In this document: piece by piece, positions 1 to 14,363 of the stretch
How positions within the stretch are numbered: the stretch's first letter is position 1
Layout of the letters: each line of letters starts with the position of its first letter
Source of the DNA: Botryotinia globosa
Lineage: Eukaryota; Ascomycota; Leotiomycetes; Helotiales; Sclerotiniaceae
Direction of reading: 5' to 3'
Assembly: GCA_014898425.1 (NCBI GenBank)
Contig: RCSZ01000003.1
Coordinates: forward strand, 2,790,001 to 2,854,000
DNA: 64,000 nt
Position numbers and translations under genes: made by a program
Notes under the pieces: generated by a model
What the model was told of the DNA's origin: nothing
What the model saw: only the letters and a program-made list of their open reading frames with translations
The model's database searches: none

Positions 1-683
1 GAGATGCAGATGGCTCGTGCTTGTTGATCCTGATGAATCTTCTCAGGACACTTAGATTTTGAGGTGAGCTTGTGATACGCCCTTGAACTTCCAAGTTCTG
101 ACCATAGGATTGTATGGAGTATGCCACAAATATCAAAGTTTGTCTCCAACATGGGACTCGGAACTTTGCACAAGATGGAGATGGACACTTTATGGAATAG
201 AACTACTATAACAGCAAAGAGCAGGGGAAAATAGGGACTTGCCTAGGAATGCAACGAGGGCACTACAAACGCAAAACTCTCCAGTGTTTATTGGTGTATT
301 TATGATTTTATCATCGTATTTGCGATTTCTACGTTTAATACTTGTTTGTCCTTGGCTTTCCTCGATCATTAAGTGATTAGTCATAAATCGACATCATGCC
401 TCAGGTTTCAGATTTATCCCGCTTCGCTTTATCGATAAAGGGAATTTGATAAACCTCTTCGTCATTATCAAATTTACGTTCAATATTTCACGACACCATA
501 GCTCTTACATCTGTAACCTGCAATCCATTCAGCAATCCGCTGCCTATCGACTCGCAAGTCCAGCGGAAAACATCTAACCCGAGTCACAACGTTGAACTCG
601 TCAGCTATCCAACCAGCATAGGAAAGCCATTCCTGTTAGCCAGCAGCCAGCAGAGCCCCAAGTGGCCCCCAACCCATCTCAAT
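1..683. other. Intergenic, upstream of the CIA2 gene
   Basis: No gene is supported here. A 64-codon open frame on the minus strand (190-384) has no recognisable motif or splice context. The last 200 bases are C- and A-rich and end just before the CIA2 start, so they probably hold the promoter and 5' leader of that gene. Confidence 0.5.
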
Positions 684-1521
684 ATGGCATCGGCAGACAA
701 TGCGAATCCTACGATCTTGAATGTGTCCGAAATATCACGTCGAAGAGAAAAGCGCAAGGTTCGAGATTATTCGGCCAAGAAACTTGGTATCCAGAGCATA
801 TTGATGGCAAAACCCAGCTATGCACTGGACCCTTTCTACATGTCAGATTTCTCAGATGAAGACTCAGACTCAGACGATTCTGGCTTAGAGCCAATAGATG
901 AACAGGAAATCTATGGTAAGCATTTCACGTATTTTCAATGCACTCGATACCAATTGTTCTTCGGGCTCTCGATATATCCCAGCATCGTATCACATCTCAA
1001 ACGTACAATTATCAGCATCTCGAAATCGAATGAACTTCCTGACACCTCTTCACCATTCACTATTATAACTAGCGCTATCTGAAATTCAGCATTAAATTGG
1101 GTCAGTCGCTTTCCAAAGTTTGCATAGCTGACATTTTGAAGACTTGATTGCACCAATCTCCGACCCCGAGCACCCTCTTTCATTGGAGTCTCTCGGAGTA
1201 GTTAAGCTTGAGGATGTTCATCTTGTTTCGCCTCCTGATCTCACAAACCCAGCAGCACTGTCTCGCGTACTGGTTGAATTGACGCCAACGGTTTCACATT
1301 GCTCCCTAGCAACCGTTATTGGACTTGGCGTGCGAGTACGTTTGGAACAAGCTCTTCCACCAGGATACCGAGTCGAGGTCAAGATTAAGAAGGATACACA
1401 CAGTCAAGCTGACGAAGTCAACAAACAACTGGCTGATAAGGAGCGTGTTGCGGCTGCCCTCGAGAATGATAATCTCATGAATTTGCTAAGGAAGATGATG
1501 AAAACCTGTCTTGATGGCTAA
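684..1521 (+). CDS. CIA2: Cytosolic iron-sulfur assembly factor, MIP18/FAM96 family (CIA2)
   Basis: Two exons, 684-915 and 1142-1521, with one 226-bp GT-AG intron, give 203 residues. The family (yeast Cia2, human FAM96B/MIP18) is part of the cytosolic CIA targeting complex that hands Fe-S clusters to DNA polymerases, helicases and other apoproteins. Visible evidence: an acidic Ser/Asp-rich N-terminal stretch (about residues 55-72), then the joined motif DLIAPISDPEHPLSLE that spans the intron, the core VELTPTVSHCSLATVIGL with the conserved reactive Cys, and the near-invariant VNKQLADKERVAAALEN close to the C-terminus. The splice is fixed by family conservation, because the Asp of DLI is split G|AC across the junction. 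Length fits the family. Transcribed towards SNU114, with a 3.3-kb gap between the two 3' ends. Confidence 0.95.
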
Positions 1522-1750
1522 TGATATCATACCACAGACATGAGATTTCTGTGAGACTGCTTTAGCCAGTGCCGGGAACTCCTTGTTCCAAGGAAAATCT
1601 AGAAGGCTGTTGCCACATACGAGATCACTTCCGCAATGCTCTGATACTTTCTAAAGTTACGCAGATCCGTCCCCAATTAATGAACTACGAATATGAAGTA
1701 TCATCACAAGAATGCACACCAAGTACTACAGTCTACATCCCGATTTTGGC

Positions 1751-1784
1751 ATGTGCATGTGCATGTGTGTGTGTGTGTGCGTGT
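1751..1784. repeat. GT dinucleotide microsatellite
   Basis: A run of ATGTGC and GT units within the CIA2-SNU114 gap. Confidence 0.8.
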
Positions 1785-2143
1785 AATATCACGATACAGG
1801 TACTGTGCTCGTCAAAGAGAAACTCTTGGCGAGTCTTTCTGCGCCTTTAGACAACAATATTCCCCAAAGTTCAATCGGTATGGTTCACAAAGTTCTAGTA
1901 GTTCCAAAGAACTTTCCCATCGTCGATCTCCACAAGTGTCATGGACTACCATAAACCCGCTTCGTAAATGTCTTTTTTGACAGCCAATCAAACTTTCCAT
2001 CCTTACTGCAAAGGTGCCACCAATTCACATCTCCACATTGCAAAAGCTTGTCGACCTACCAAAAGTCAACTCTTAGACAGGGCTCCCATGCAAATTCTAC
2101 CCCCACAAACATAACAGCAACAGCACCTCCACTTGATCACAAT

Positions 2144-2181
2144 ATTCCCTCATTCCCTCGTTCCCTCATTCCCTCGTTCCC
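2144..2181. repeat. Short tandem repeat, ATTCCCTC/GTTCCCTC units
   Basis: Alternating 8-bp units over about 38 bp in non-coding DNA. Confidence 0.8.
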
Positions 2182-4832
2182 AAGCAACTCGAGACCATTC
2201 GACCCACTAGATGTGTCCTCGCAGATTACACCCTTAGGGCTTAATCAATCATGCCTCGGTGGTGGTAGTGTCAAAAAAGTGTCATTAAAGCTTACGTAGA
2301 CCCTCGTCTTCTCTTTCCTTTGATGGACAATTGTTAATTTCATCTAAAGCTTTCTCATCACATTTGACAATATGTACTGCACGACATTTAATGCCACCCA
2401 TTCATTCATTTCATATTCAGGGGCTAGGTTCAATCATTTGCTTCGTCTTCGCTTCTCATCAGTTCCCCACACAAGATAAGCATAATTCTCAAAATCCCAT
2501 GAAAAGAAGGTTTCGGAGACCTCAAAAGTTTGAATCCTTGAATCTAGAACAATTCCTTCCTTCACACGTGCTTAATATATACAGATTACAGACCCCCCGC
2601 CCTTCGCCTCTTTTACGTTTCTTGGGCCTGTCATTATGCTCGCCCGGACACTGTAGACACGAGATTTTCACGAGGCACAAAGTTTACGAGAGAAACGTGC
2701 TGTGAGGCTGTGATTCCCTCCCTCCCTGGATAAGTCAATGCTGGCTGGGTAACTTTGCGAATTGCGACGTCCCCAACATTGATTGATACTCAATTATTCT
2801 TTAGCCCATTTAGCCCAGCATACCAATATCCTGGTCCTAGTGCATGTAGTTTTCCGGGCTCGCCCAGCATTTCGACCACTTCGTTCGTTCGTTGATCAGA
2901 TGGAAATTTGACAACCATCCAGATCAAAAACCTCATTATCCATGTTCATTATGATACAATATCACTTAACGACAAGTATCCGCTTCCATCCATTCACATT
3001 TTCGAACATCATGCATAGCACATACATATCGGCATCACCGAGCGGCATAAATGTATTAAATCTATGGAACATTTATGCCACCTGGTGAATTATTTGATTG
3101 GATAATATTGTGTGATGCTAAAGAAGGATGTGAACATAGAGAAATCAAGATTCAAGAAGTGGTAGCATTTGCGCCCTGAACTACTTGGGTGTAGATGACT
3201 GCATTAGGAGGAAGAGTGATAGATCTAATCAATTATCCGTGCATATCCGCGCGCGCACGCGGATCATCTTTCATCCTCTCTTACTTTTTTCTTTTGGAGG
3301 GCGGATGTTTGTAGCAAAGGAAACCACTCTGACGGACTAAATTCCTCTCTCTATTATACCGACGCATAGCGGCATTCTTTGGTCTTAGTACCCTGGGTAT
3401 ACAGATGTTGTTTCTGTATTCTGTTTCAAGGATAATCGGAATTGGAGAGCTCCAGAGAGATGTTGTTTTCGCATGATTGTAGCCTTACCATAATACATCC
3501 ACCAGATCTCTCTTGACATGCAATCCATATCTACGTATGTATATGTTCAGCGCCTACTGCATGTATGTACTACTATTTAAACTTACTTACAACCGTACAC
3601 ATGACATGACATGACATGACATTAGCAACACGATGCCAACTCCCAGGTACCGAAACTAAAGCCTGCATACCCTAATGTTTACAAAGCAGATGCATGCATC
3701 CCTCCAAACGTTCTATGAATCGAGTAATCGAACTTCAGATCAATAGTCAGGGTCAATAGATAAACACATGTACCTGTACGTACAGAAACGCAAATCCCAG
3801 GGATACATACATATGGAAGGAGCAATAGTTTTTCCATTCCCATTGCCGCGCCAATCCATTTTGCGATTCCCTCTGCACAGCGGCTTCCTGCCTTTCTTCT
3901 TCTACGATCTACTCAACAGGTGGGTGAAGTGAAAGCAAGTTTCGCCCATGCAGAGATCCCGAGCTTTCGGTATCTCTGTTTCTGTTTGTATGTTTGCGAC
4001 TCGTGAATCAGTTGAGACAGGGGGTTAAGTCATCTGAGGTTACTTTGTATGCACAAGTATCCCAATTTTCCATATCATTCATTGCCTTACTTATTCAGCC
4101 ATCACTGATTGACAGAGAGGTGAGGCACATGCAGATGGAACAATGGAGATGAGAATCATGAGACGCAGAGAGCCATGGATTGTTCAAATGCATGTCTGCA
4201 CACCTGCCTGCAGCTATTAGTCAAGCGACTCCACATCTACGATCCATCTCCAATCCGATTCCCATTCAAAATGATCACCAACGTCAAGCAGGCTGCAGCC
4301 CTCTCAATCGGATGATCTTCCACTTCTCTTGAGTCTTGTCTCACCCCAACCAGCTTTGGAGTTCTGCGCTCCAATATTATAAAGTACAAATGCTGAGTGT
4401 GCACTGCAAAATAAAAGTGAATCGACAACACGAGAGCTGCAGTCGACGAACATGCACAGAGTGCAGTGGGAAACCCACCATCTCCAGTTTCATGCAGAAA
4501 CACCTCCTAGGATGCTTGTGGTCTAATTTTCACTATGTTACTTTACTATGATTCGATTTCTTGTTGATGCAATTTTTAGTTGTACATACACACCAAGGCG
4601 CATACATATACAGGTCTTAATTATTTTTCATTTGTTTAGTACAGTAGTTTCAATTCGCTATGCACGAAGCACCCAAAAACGCCCATATGATATATCACTT
4701 CCCTTCTAGATTTGGAAGAACGATCACACCTCATGTAGTATGAGATAATCTACCCCCAGGTTCACAGATCTCTGCCAAGCTCATCTTTCCCATCAGGACA
4801 CGCGTTTGATAGATTCACTCGATATACCCTAC

Positions 4833-7800
4833 CTACCCGTCTAAAATACCCGTTTCCTTCAAACTAGCAAAGAGTTCTGGTTCTAAGAATTTAGCCACAC
4901 TTACATCTTCGCTGAGACCCTTTCTTCTTCTTGTCTTGAGGACAAAATCTCTCGCTGTAGCTTGTGCGCCTGCTGGTTCGAGAGGTCGAAGAATAACATC
5001 TTTATCTAATGGATCACCGGGGACGATACTCCAGCGATCAAAGACCAAAGAAACGGTTGCTTGACCTTGAGTATGAATGCGGAGATCGGTTTCGAAGCCG
5101 AAGGAATCGATGACAGGGATGAGTCCACTCACGCGATAGAGAGGTGTACCAGCAATAGGTCCATCAGACAAGACGTGACCGCGACGACGGGCAAGTACAG
5201 TGTAGAGCGAGGTGACGGAATCTGCAGGTCCGGTCATGGAACAGGAGTAGACGGGTTCCATCAATCTTGGGGAAGCCATTAGGAAGGAAGAATAACATGC
5301 GCGCCGGGATGTGGGAATGATTTGACCACCACCCCGGAAGATCGCTTCAGGAGCCAATATCACGTCTGTTATCTTGAATTTACTATTGCGGATTGCTACA
5401 AGGGATGTTAGCACTAACTCGGATAGATGAACCAATGAAAAGTTGCTCAGGGGTATGATTATAGTTGAAGGGTCTGTGCGAAAGTAGTGGACGGAAGTTT
5501 CCATATTAATCCAGTAATATTGTGTTTTGAGGTCGTCCACAATTACGATCTATGATGACCTAGGAGCAATGGGGTCAAGGGAGAGGGAAGGCGTCTGGGG
5601 AAAAGGATAAATGAAAGATGAGTGGAAACTTACGTTCTTCACACAATGGTCCTTCTCGAGCAGCCCAACTAAATCCTTGTCGAATGGTATCTCGTACACT
5701 AAGTAGTGATTTTTTATCCACCTGTTGTAGATCAGTTAGCATAAGAAGGGCCGAATAATTCCGTTTGTGCAACACAACGGCTATTTAGCCTATGCAGGCA
5801 CTCACAATAGTAGCTCTAGCCTGGCTAGGAGGCTAGCTACTAAGAAGGGGTAAGCGGGTAGCTGGAATGTACTTGCCTCGGATGGAATGGTATCATCTTG
5901 TAAGATGTTTGGTCCCAAGTCGTCGGGACCAAATGCCCAAATACTTCTGGAAGCCAATAAATCCCAACCATAGTTCTCCTCGAAGTATTTGCCAATGACT
6001 CGAGCAGGACTTTTGATGCTGACCTTTCCACTTTCAATATCTTCAGCAATACCCTGGTCGAGAGGTTCTGCCACCATTGTTATCTTGTTCTTCTTGTTTG
6101 GTGTCTGGGCATAACATTTGATAGCTGATGTTTCAACGACTGTCTCACAAAAGCGTGTGACAGGATCGGAAACTTTAATCTCCATCTCTGCATATAATCG
6201 TCGGAGATCATGCAGGACACAGTCCATATAGAGTTCTCCCGTGCCCAGAATGACGTGTTCGCCAGATTCTTCTACCTTGGTCGTGATAAGAGGGTAGCTT
6301 TTGTTGATCTTTCGTAGACCGTCCAACATCTTAGGAAGCTCAGAAGGATTGATCGGCTCCACTGCTACCTTGAAGACCGACTCGGTGAAATGGGTAATAG
6401 GTTTGAAAATGTATGCCTCCTCTTCATTTGGCAAAACAAGGGGTACAATTGTTGCAGATTTGACAATCGAATTATCCACTCCCCCAAGCAGAACCCAATT
6501 GCCGGCAGGAACTCCGTCTGTGGGGATATTGTATCTTGTTTCAGCGATCCACACATCCGATATGGTGGCAACACTCATATCTTCTTCATCATCGATTGAA
6601 TATCCTTCACCAAGGACTCGTACTTGGGTGCCTGCTCGTGCAATACCACTTAACACTCTTCCGAATGAGTAAAATCCTGTAGCGTCGCTAGTGTTCAAAA
6701 GCTTTGTTATTTGAATAACCAATGGACCATCTTGATCGCAATTCTTCATAGCCGTTGCGACCGTTGTATCCAATGGGCCAGTATAGTGGCGTTCCAAGTT
6801 TTTCTCTGCGGCTTCCACCGGAGAAGGTATATGTTGTACAACCATATCGACGAACCCGGTCGATGGGCCGAAGAATTGTTCACAAACAAGTTTCAGAAGG
6901 ACGTTGGCATCCGTCTTGTATTGTGATGGCTTGAGGAATATTCCAAGGGATTCCAGGGTATCCTTCAAATCCTCTGGACTCTCACTAATGGTATGCGAGT
7001 ATAATTTATAGATTGGTTCCAGGATGAAATTGACGAAAGAGCGTTTTGACTTTTCCTCAACACCCTTTCGAGTAAATGACCTCCTTGAGGGATTGTAGAA
7101 AATGTCGCCCCATAACCTCCTTGCAAACTCGTGTGCATTGATACCACTCTCCTCGTTGTTCAAACCAGGACCTCGGTTCTTCTTTGGGGCGTAACTGTCC
7201 GCATACATTTTCGCGAATGATTGTAACGTGAAGCACCATCCCATACTGGTACAGGCAAAGAGAACATTACCTTTTTCTGGACTGAGTCGTCGGCTCTCGC
7301 CTTGACCTGGTAAAGTAGCCTCGATCACAGTATTGACTTCTTCAATGACATGTTTCAGCTTGAAATAAGCATCCGTAGGTGGTAGCTTGAGCTCTAAGAT
7401 TAGACGATCCATTTTGTTGACAACAAGAGTCAAGGGCAGACCTTCCAAAACGGCATGCTTGATAATCCGCTCTGTGTTGACTTGTACTCCTTCAACAACA
7501 TCAACAACCAAAACCACTCCGTCTACCAACCGTAACGAGGATGCAACCTCATCCACAAAATTCACATGGCCAGGAGTATCAAGGATGTTCAGAAGATGCG
7601 ACTTCCCCTTGGTACTCTGAAGCACCAAGCTCATAGGTGCAGATTTTATGGATAGTCCTCGTTCACGCTCGACAACGTGGATATCTGTATAACGCAATTG
7701 CTCATCCTTCTTCCTTCCGGTCTTTTTTTCTAATCGTTCAGCAATGTCGTGAGTCTCAAGAACCAACATGTCCATAAACGCGGTTTTCCCGTGATGTAGA

Positions 7801-8341
7801 TGCCCAGCAAAAGCAATATTTCTAATTTGTTCGGGGTAATTCATGAGGTCGGCCATGAAACTTCGATCAAAATGTACCGGTGGTAAATCCGCCTCCTGGA
7901 TGTTGAATTTCTTCTGTTCGACCGGAGCTATGATTGGTTGCGTGAGGGGTTGCGCATCTTCTTCCTGCACCATAGTTTCTACATCCTCTCCGTATACTTG
8001 TTGCGCAGTAGGGTAATACTGCTTATCTTCATGTAATATTACTGCATTCGAAGGTCCCTCATCTAGATGGAAAGTTGTTAGTTGACGCCCTTCTAAGCTC
8101 CAGAGAATGCTTATAACCAACCATCAAGGTCCATCAATTCCTGTCCCGTGGGTTCCTCTGGTGCTTCCTCTGGATATTCATCGTAAACGTATGCGCTCGC
8201 ATCATTGCCTTGTTGAGACTCCTCGTCCGACTCCTCGGCCTCACCAATGAAGTTTCCAAACCTGCAAGAACATTAGCTATGATCAAGCTTCCCAAGAGCT
8301 CAAGAGGTCAAGGTGACTCACTCATCGTAAAGGTCATCCAT
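4833..8341 (-). CDS. SNU114: U5 snRNP GTPase Snu114 (EFTUD2, EF-2-like)
   Basis: Five exons on the minus strand: 8322-8341, 8122-8261, 5877-8062, 5634-5721 and 4833-5395, giving 998 residues. Snu114 is the EF-2-like GTPase of the U5 and tri-snRNP that regulates Brr2 during spliceosome activation and disassembly in the nucleus. Visible motifs: an acidic N-terminus starting [21 protein letters not shown]1 GHLHHGKT, G3 DTPGH, G4 NKMD, then EF-2 domain II-V blocks such as [20 protein letters not shown] and the C-terminal [20 protein letters not shown]. Length matches the family. The first coding exon is only 20 nt. The intron at 5722-5876 has a GC donor (GAG|GCAAGT), required to join IPSE to VDKKSL; the nearby GT would break the frame. 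It shares a 497-bp divergent promoter with ERG10. Confidence 0.96.
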
Positions 8342-8838
8342 GGCGACTCAGCAAAATGGAGAAAAATATACCAGGTATGAAAATAAAGGTATGTCAAGAA
8401 AATGAAGCTACAACTTCACCCGCCTCGCGTCGAAAACTCGAGGTTTCGCGACGGTACTTTTTTGAGATCACGTGATACAGCCTTGTCAGAGAATCAGGGA
8501 AAGGGATTCATAGTGGAGAATGGAGGTGAAGAGATTGATTAGATTAGATCATTTACCGACCTCGGAGATATTGAATTTAGTTAATATTCTGGCTGCTTTT
8601 GTGCTCTCTTACTAGATGTCTATTGTCCGAAGAGGAACCTTCACATTGTTCTCAACACATACAAAGCATCGATTCAAAAGTGGCACGAGTTTTCAAGGCT
8701 ATAGGCGGGGCTGATTAGTGATCTGCCGGCTCACCTCACCGCCCTCACCATAAATAACTCGCCCAGCTTTGTTGAGGTTTGTTCCCTCTCCCAAAATATT
8801 ATTTACAAACTTCAAATCTTGTAATTTCACTCAAAAAA
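8342..8838. promoter_or_regulatory. Bidirectional promoter SNU114 / ERG10
   Basis: This 497-bp space separates two divergent start codons. It contains a perfect palindrome TCACGTGA at 8468-8475, the E-box-type core bound by bHLH factors of the Cbf1/Sre type in fungi. A pyrimidine-rich stretch runs up to the ERG10 ATG. The functional assignment is inference from position. Confidence 0.5.
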
Positions 8839-10269
<1,431 letters not shown>

Positions 10270-10705
10270 ATATTCTTGAGAAATTGCTTTATCATTTGGA
10301 ATTTGGATGGTACATATTTGGAGTATCAAAAAGCATAACTAGCGATAAAGCATGATAGATTCAAGTTTGGCCAAAGTTCGTCGAGACAATTCACAATACC
10401 CATAAGCTTTTTAATACACTACCTTCGATCTTCAGACACAAGAAACCGCTGAAACCGTTTTTATCTTGTAGTAGTCAGGCAGTTATTGATCACGTACAAT
10501 CAGCCTCGTGAAAAGTGCTCTTATCCGCAGACAGCCTTGCATACTCACTAGACTCCAAATGTCTTAGCGTCACATGCCCCTGTCGAAAAAAAGTTCGAGA
10601 TAAGTGCAATCGCCAAAAAAAAGTTCCCGGCGCATCAATACCTCAATTTGTTGGTGTTTATATCACCATTGAATAGGTTTTCGATCTCTCGGACAATTGG
10701 AAATT
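10270..10705. other. Intergenic ERG10 to KRE33
   Basis: This 436-bp gap holds the ERG10 3' end and the KRE33 promoter. Two similar A-rich motifs of the form AAAAAAAGTTC lie about 35 bp apart near 10585-10625, shortly before the KRE33 start. No gene is seen. Confidence 0.4.
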
Positions 10706-13700
10706 ATGGTCGGCCAACGCAAAGCAGTGTAAGCTTTGAATCTCTACTCCGAATTGTATCTATCTTAACAACTGACCTTAACATCAATAGGGATCAGCGC
10801 ATCCCCGCGCTCATTCGCAATGGCATCCAAGAGAAAAAACGAAGCTTCATTGTCGTTGTTGGAGATAGAACGAAGGATGTCATTGTACATCTACACTATA
10901 TTATGTCCAGTATGGACATGAAGCAGAACAAATCAGTCATGTGGGCATATAAAAACAAGCTTCTAGGATTCACGAGGTCAGTAGCAAAGATGGCCACTTT
11001 CTTTTGAAGCAGCATACTGATAGATTCGTTACTTAAAGTCATCGAAAGAAGAGAGAAACCAAAATTAAGAAGGAAATCAAACGTGGAATTAGAGAAGCAA
11101 ATACCGAAGATCCTTTTGAGCTTTTCGTGTCGCTGCACAACATTCGATATGTTTACTACAAGGAAACCGAGAAAATCTTGGGAAACACTTTCGGAATGTG
11201 TATTTTGCAGGATTTTGAAGCCATCACACCGAACCTTTTAGCCAGAACTATTGAAACAGTTGAAGGTGGAGGGCTTGTAGTCTTACTACTGAAAGGGATG
11301 AACAGTCTGAAGCAATTATACACATTGTCTATGGATATTCATTCTCGATATCGAACCGAAGCGCATGACGATGTTACTGCCAGATTTAACGAACGATTCA
11401 TTTTGTCCCTTGGAAAATGCGAGTCCTGTTTAGTGATTGACGACGAGCTGAATGTCCTTCCTATATCCGGCGGAAAGAACGTGAAGGCTTTACCTCCGCC
11501 AGATTTGGACGAGCCTAAAAGCGAATCACAGATAGAATTGGATAGCATGAAAGAAGCCCTGCAAGACACACAACCAGTTGGATCTCTCGTCACTTTGGCA
11601 AAGACTGTGGACCAAGCCAAAGCTCTTCTCACGTTCGTAGACGCCATCGCCGAAAAAACCTTGAGGAATACCGTCACATTGACTGCTGGAAGAGGACGTG
11701 GAAAGTCTGCAGCGCTTGGTGTGGCTGTGGCAGCAGCCGTCGCGCATGGATATAGTAACATTTTCATTACATCTCCAAGTCCAGAGAATTTGAAGACCTT
11801 GTTCGAGTTTATCTTTAAAGGTTTTGATGCTCTCAACTACATGGATCACGTCGACTACTCAATCATACAATCTACAAACCCCGATTTCAACAAAGCAATT
11901 GTTCGAGTAAATATCCATCGTCAACATCGTCAAACCATCCAATACATCAGACCACAGGATGCGCATGTTCTTGGTCAGGCCGAATTATTGGTCATTGATG
12001 AAGCCGCCGCAATACCGCTGCCACTCGTAAAGAAGCTTATGGGTCCTTATTTAGTATTCATGGCATCCACTATTAATGGATACGAAGGTACTGGAAGATC
12101 TCTATCTTTGAAATTGATCAAACAACTCCGAGAACAGTCTAGAGGAGCGACAAATGGAACAGAAGATGTTGAAGTAGCTGATCGATCAAGTGGCAAGGCT
12201 GCTGCTAAAGGTGCCGACAACAGCTTCTCAGGAGGTCGCTCGCTAAGAGAGATAACATTGTCTGAGCCTATTCGTTATGCACAAGGTGACGCTGTTGAGA
12301 AATGGCTCAATCAATTGCTCTGCCTCGACGCCACCTTACCTCGCTCGAGATTGAACACTCTTCAAGGATGCCCAGATCCTTCACAATGTCAACTGCTCAA
12401 CGTCAATCGTGATACCCTCTTTTCTTTCCATGATGTTTCCGAAAAGTTTTTGCAGCAAATGATTGCTCTTTACGTCGCGAGTCATTACAAAAATACTCCA
12501 GATGACCTTCAATTGATGAGTGATGCTCCAGCTCATCAATTATTTGTCCTTGTTCCACCTATTGAAGAGAACAGTAAACACTTACCAGAACCTCTCTGCG
12601 TAATTCAAGTCGCTCTTGAAGGAAAAATTAGCAAACAAAGTGTCATGAACAGCCTGAGTAGAGGCCAGCGAGCAGCTGGTGATCTTATTCCATGGTTGGT
12701 CAGTCAACAATTTCAAGACGATGACTTCGCTGGTCTCTCTGGAGCACGTGTAGTCAGAATAGCAACAAATCCCGATTACATCAAGATGGGCTATGGAAGC
12801 AAAGCGCTCGAGCTCCTTACTGCTTTCTACGAAGGGAAGTTTACCAACCTCTCAGAAGATACGAATGACTACGTAGAAGAGACCATCACCCGTGTCACAG
12901 ACGAGGAGTTGACAAGCTCCTCTCTTCTTGAGGATAACATCAAGGTTAGGGACATCAGAAAGATGCCACCCCTTTTCTCAAAATTATCCGAAAAGCGACC
13001 CGACAACCTAGATTATATTGGTGTGAGTTACGGCCTTACTCAACCTCTGCACAGATTCTGGAAAAGGGCTTCATTTGTACCTCTCTATCTTCGTCAAACA
13101 CCAAACGAATTGACAGGAGAACACACTTGTGTTATGGTTCGCACCTTGGAGAATAGTGAAGATAGAGAATGGGAATCTGCGTTCTCTAGAGATTTCCATC
13201 GTAGATTCTTATCCCTTCTTTCATACCAATTCCGTGAATTCCCTTCGATTTTGGCCTTGAGCATTGACGAATCAGCAAACGCTGGTTCAAAATCTGACCC
13301 AGAAGCTGCACCCAAACCACTTTCAAAAGAAGAATTAGACAAACTTATGTCACCTTTCGATCTTAAACGCCTAGAATCATACGCAAATAACATGCTTGAT
13401 TATCACGTCATTTTGGATCTCATTCCAACACTTGCGAATTTGTATTTCACTGGCCGCTTAAAGTCCAACATTAAGCTTACTGGTATTCAATCATCGATAC
13501 TACTTGCGGTTGGCTTGCAGAGAAAGGATCTGACAGCCATTGAGTCCGAATTATCTCTTCCGTCATCTCAACTCTTGGCCATGTTTATCAAAATCATGCG
13601 CAAGATGAGCTCACACTTTGGTGACTTGGTCTCTGGTGCTATTGAGGCTGAGATGCCAGGACGGGAGAACATCGGTGTCAGTAGAGAAGATGCAAATGAA

Positions 13701-14108
13701 GCTTTGGATGATGAGGTTGTAGATGATAGATTCGTACCTCTAGAACAGGGACTCGAAGAAGAATTGGAGGAAGGTGGAGATGAAGCTATGAAAGCTTTGA
13801 AGGAGAAGCAAAGAGAGCTTATTGATGCTCTCCCTTTAGACCAGTAGGTATTTTGATCCAGCCATCTCAGAAACTATAATACTAACCCTTTGATCAGATA
13901 TGAAATCGAAGCAGGAGCACCGGGGTGGGCAGAAGCCGAGAAGCAAGTCAAAAATGCTGCTAGATCTGGAAAGAAGGATATAGTGGTTGGTGTAAAGAGT
14001 GCGAAATCCAAGAGAAAGGCAGGAGAATCGGCTGCAGAAATCTATGAACAGGAGATGGGTGAAAAGGCGCATAAAAAGGCAAAGAAGGGTGGTAAAAAGG
14101 GTCATTAG
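10706..14108 (+). CDS. KRE33: RNA cytidine acetyltransferase Kre33/NAT10
   Basis: Four exons, 10706-10728, 10791-10976, 11039-13843 and 13898-14108, give 1074 residues, the family length. Kre33/NAT10 uses acetyl-CoA and ATP to form N4-acetylcytidine in 18S rRNA and in tRNA Ser/Leu, and acts in the nucleolus in small-subunit assembly. Visible blocks: N-terminal RIPALIRNGIQEKKRSFIVV, KNKLLGFTSHRKKRE across the second intron, a Walker A (GRGRGKSAALG, about residue 288), the DEAA box (VIDEAAAIPLPLV), and the GNAT acetyl-CoA site around residue 644 (NPDYIKMGYGSKALELL). The lysine-rich C-terminus ends KKAKKGGKKGH, typical of nucleolar proteins. The last intron is supported because the frame would otherwise stop at 13847, before the conserved YEIEAGAPGWAEAEKQ block. 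Confidence 0.96.
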
Positions 14109-14363
14109 TTTTCTCGCTTCAAATTGTATAATCCAACATCCTGTATATACCTCTGTATTTAATGAAAGAAATGATATAGAATATCTCAAACGTTTGAATT
14201 CTTTAACTAATGAACCTGAGTTTGATAATGACATTGAGCCAATGCGTGCGATTAGCAAGCCACAAATGAAAGAAAAGCTGCCGAACTCATGGCACAGCAC
14301 CAAATAAAACTTCTCAAACTTTTCAAACTTTATACACATCTTTCATCTCATATCAAAATAATC

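Larger units (their letters stand above)
1522..4832. other. Long intergenic gap between convergent CIA2 and SNU114
   Basis: This is 3.3 kb with no supportable protein gene, although the surrounding block is gene-dense. It contains a GT dinucleotide run (1751-1784), a repeat built from alternating ATTCCCTC and GTTCCCTC units (2144-2181), a CATGA pentamer run (about 3600-3622) and pyrimidine-rich stretches. The open frames present (for example 2331-2705) are low-complexity and lack family motifs. A non-coding transcript is possible but nothing in the sequence proves it. Confidence 0.5.
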
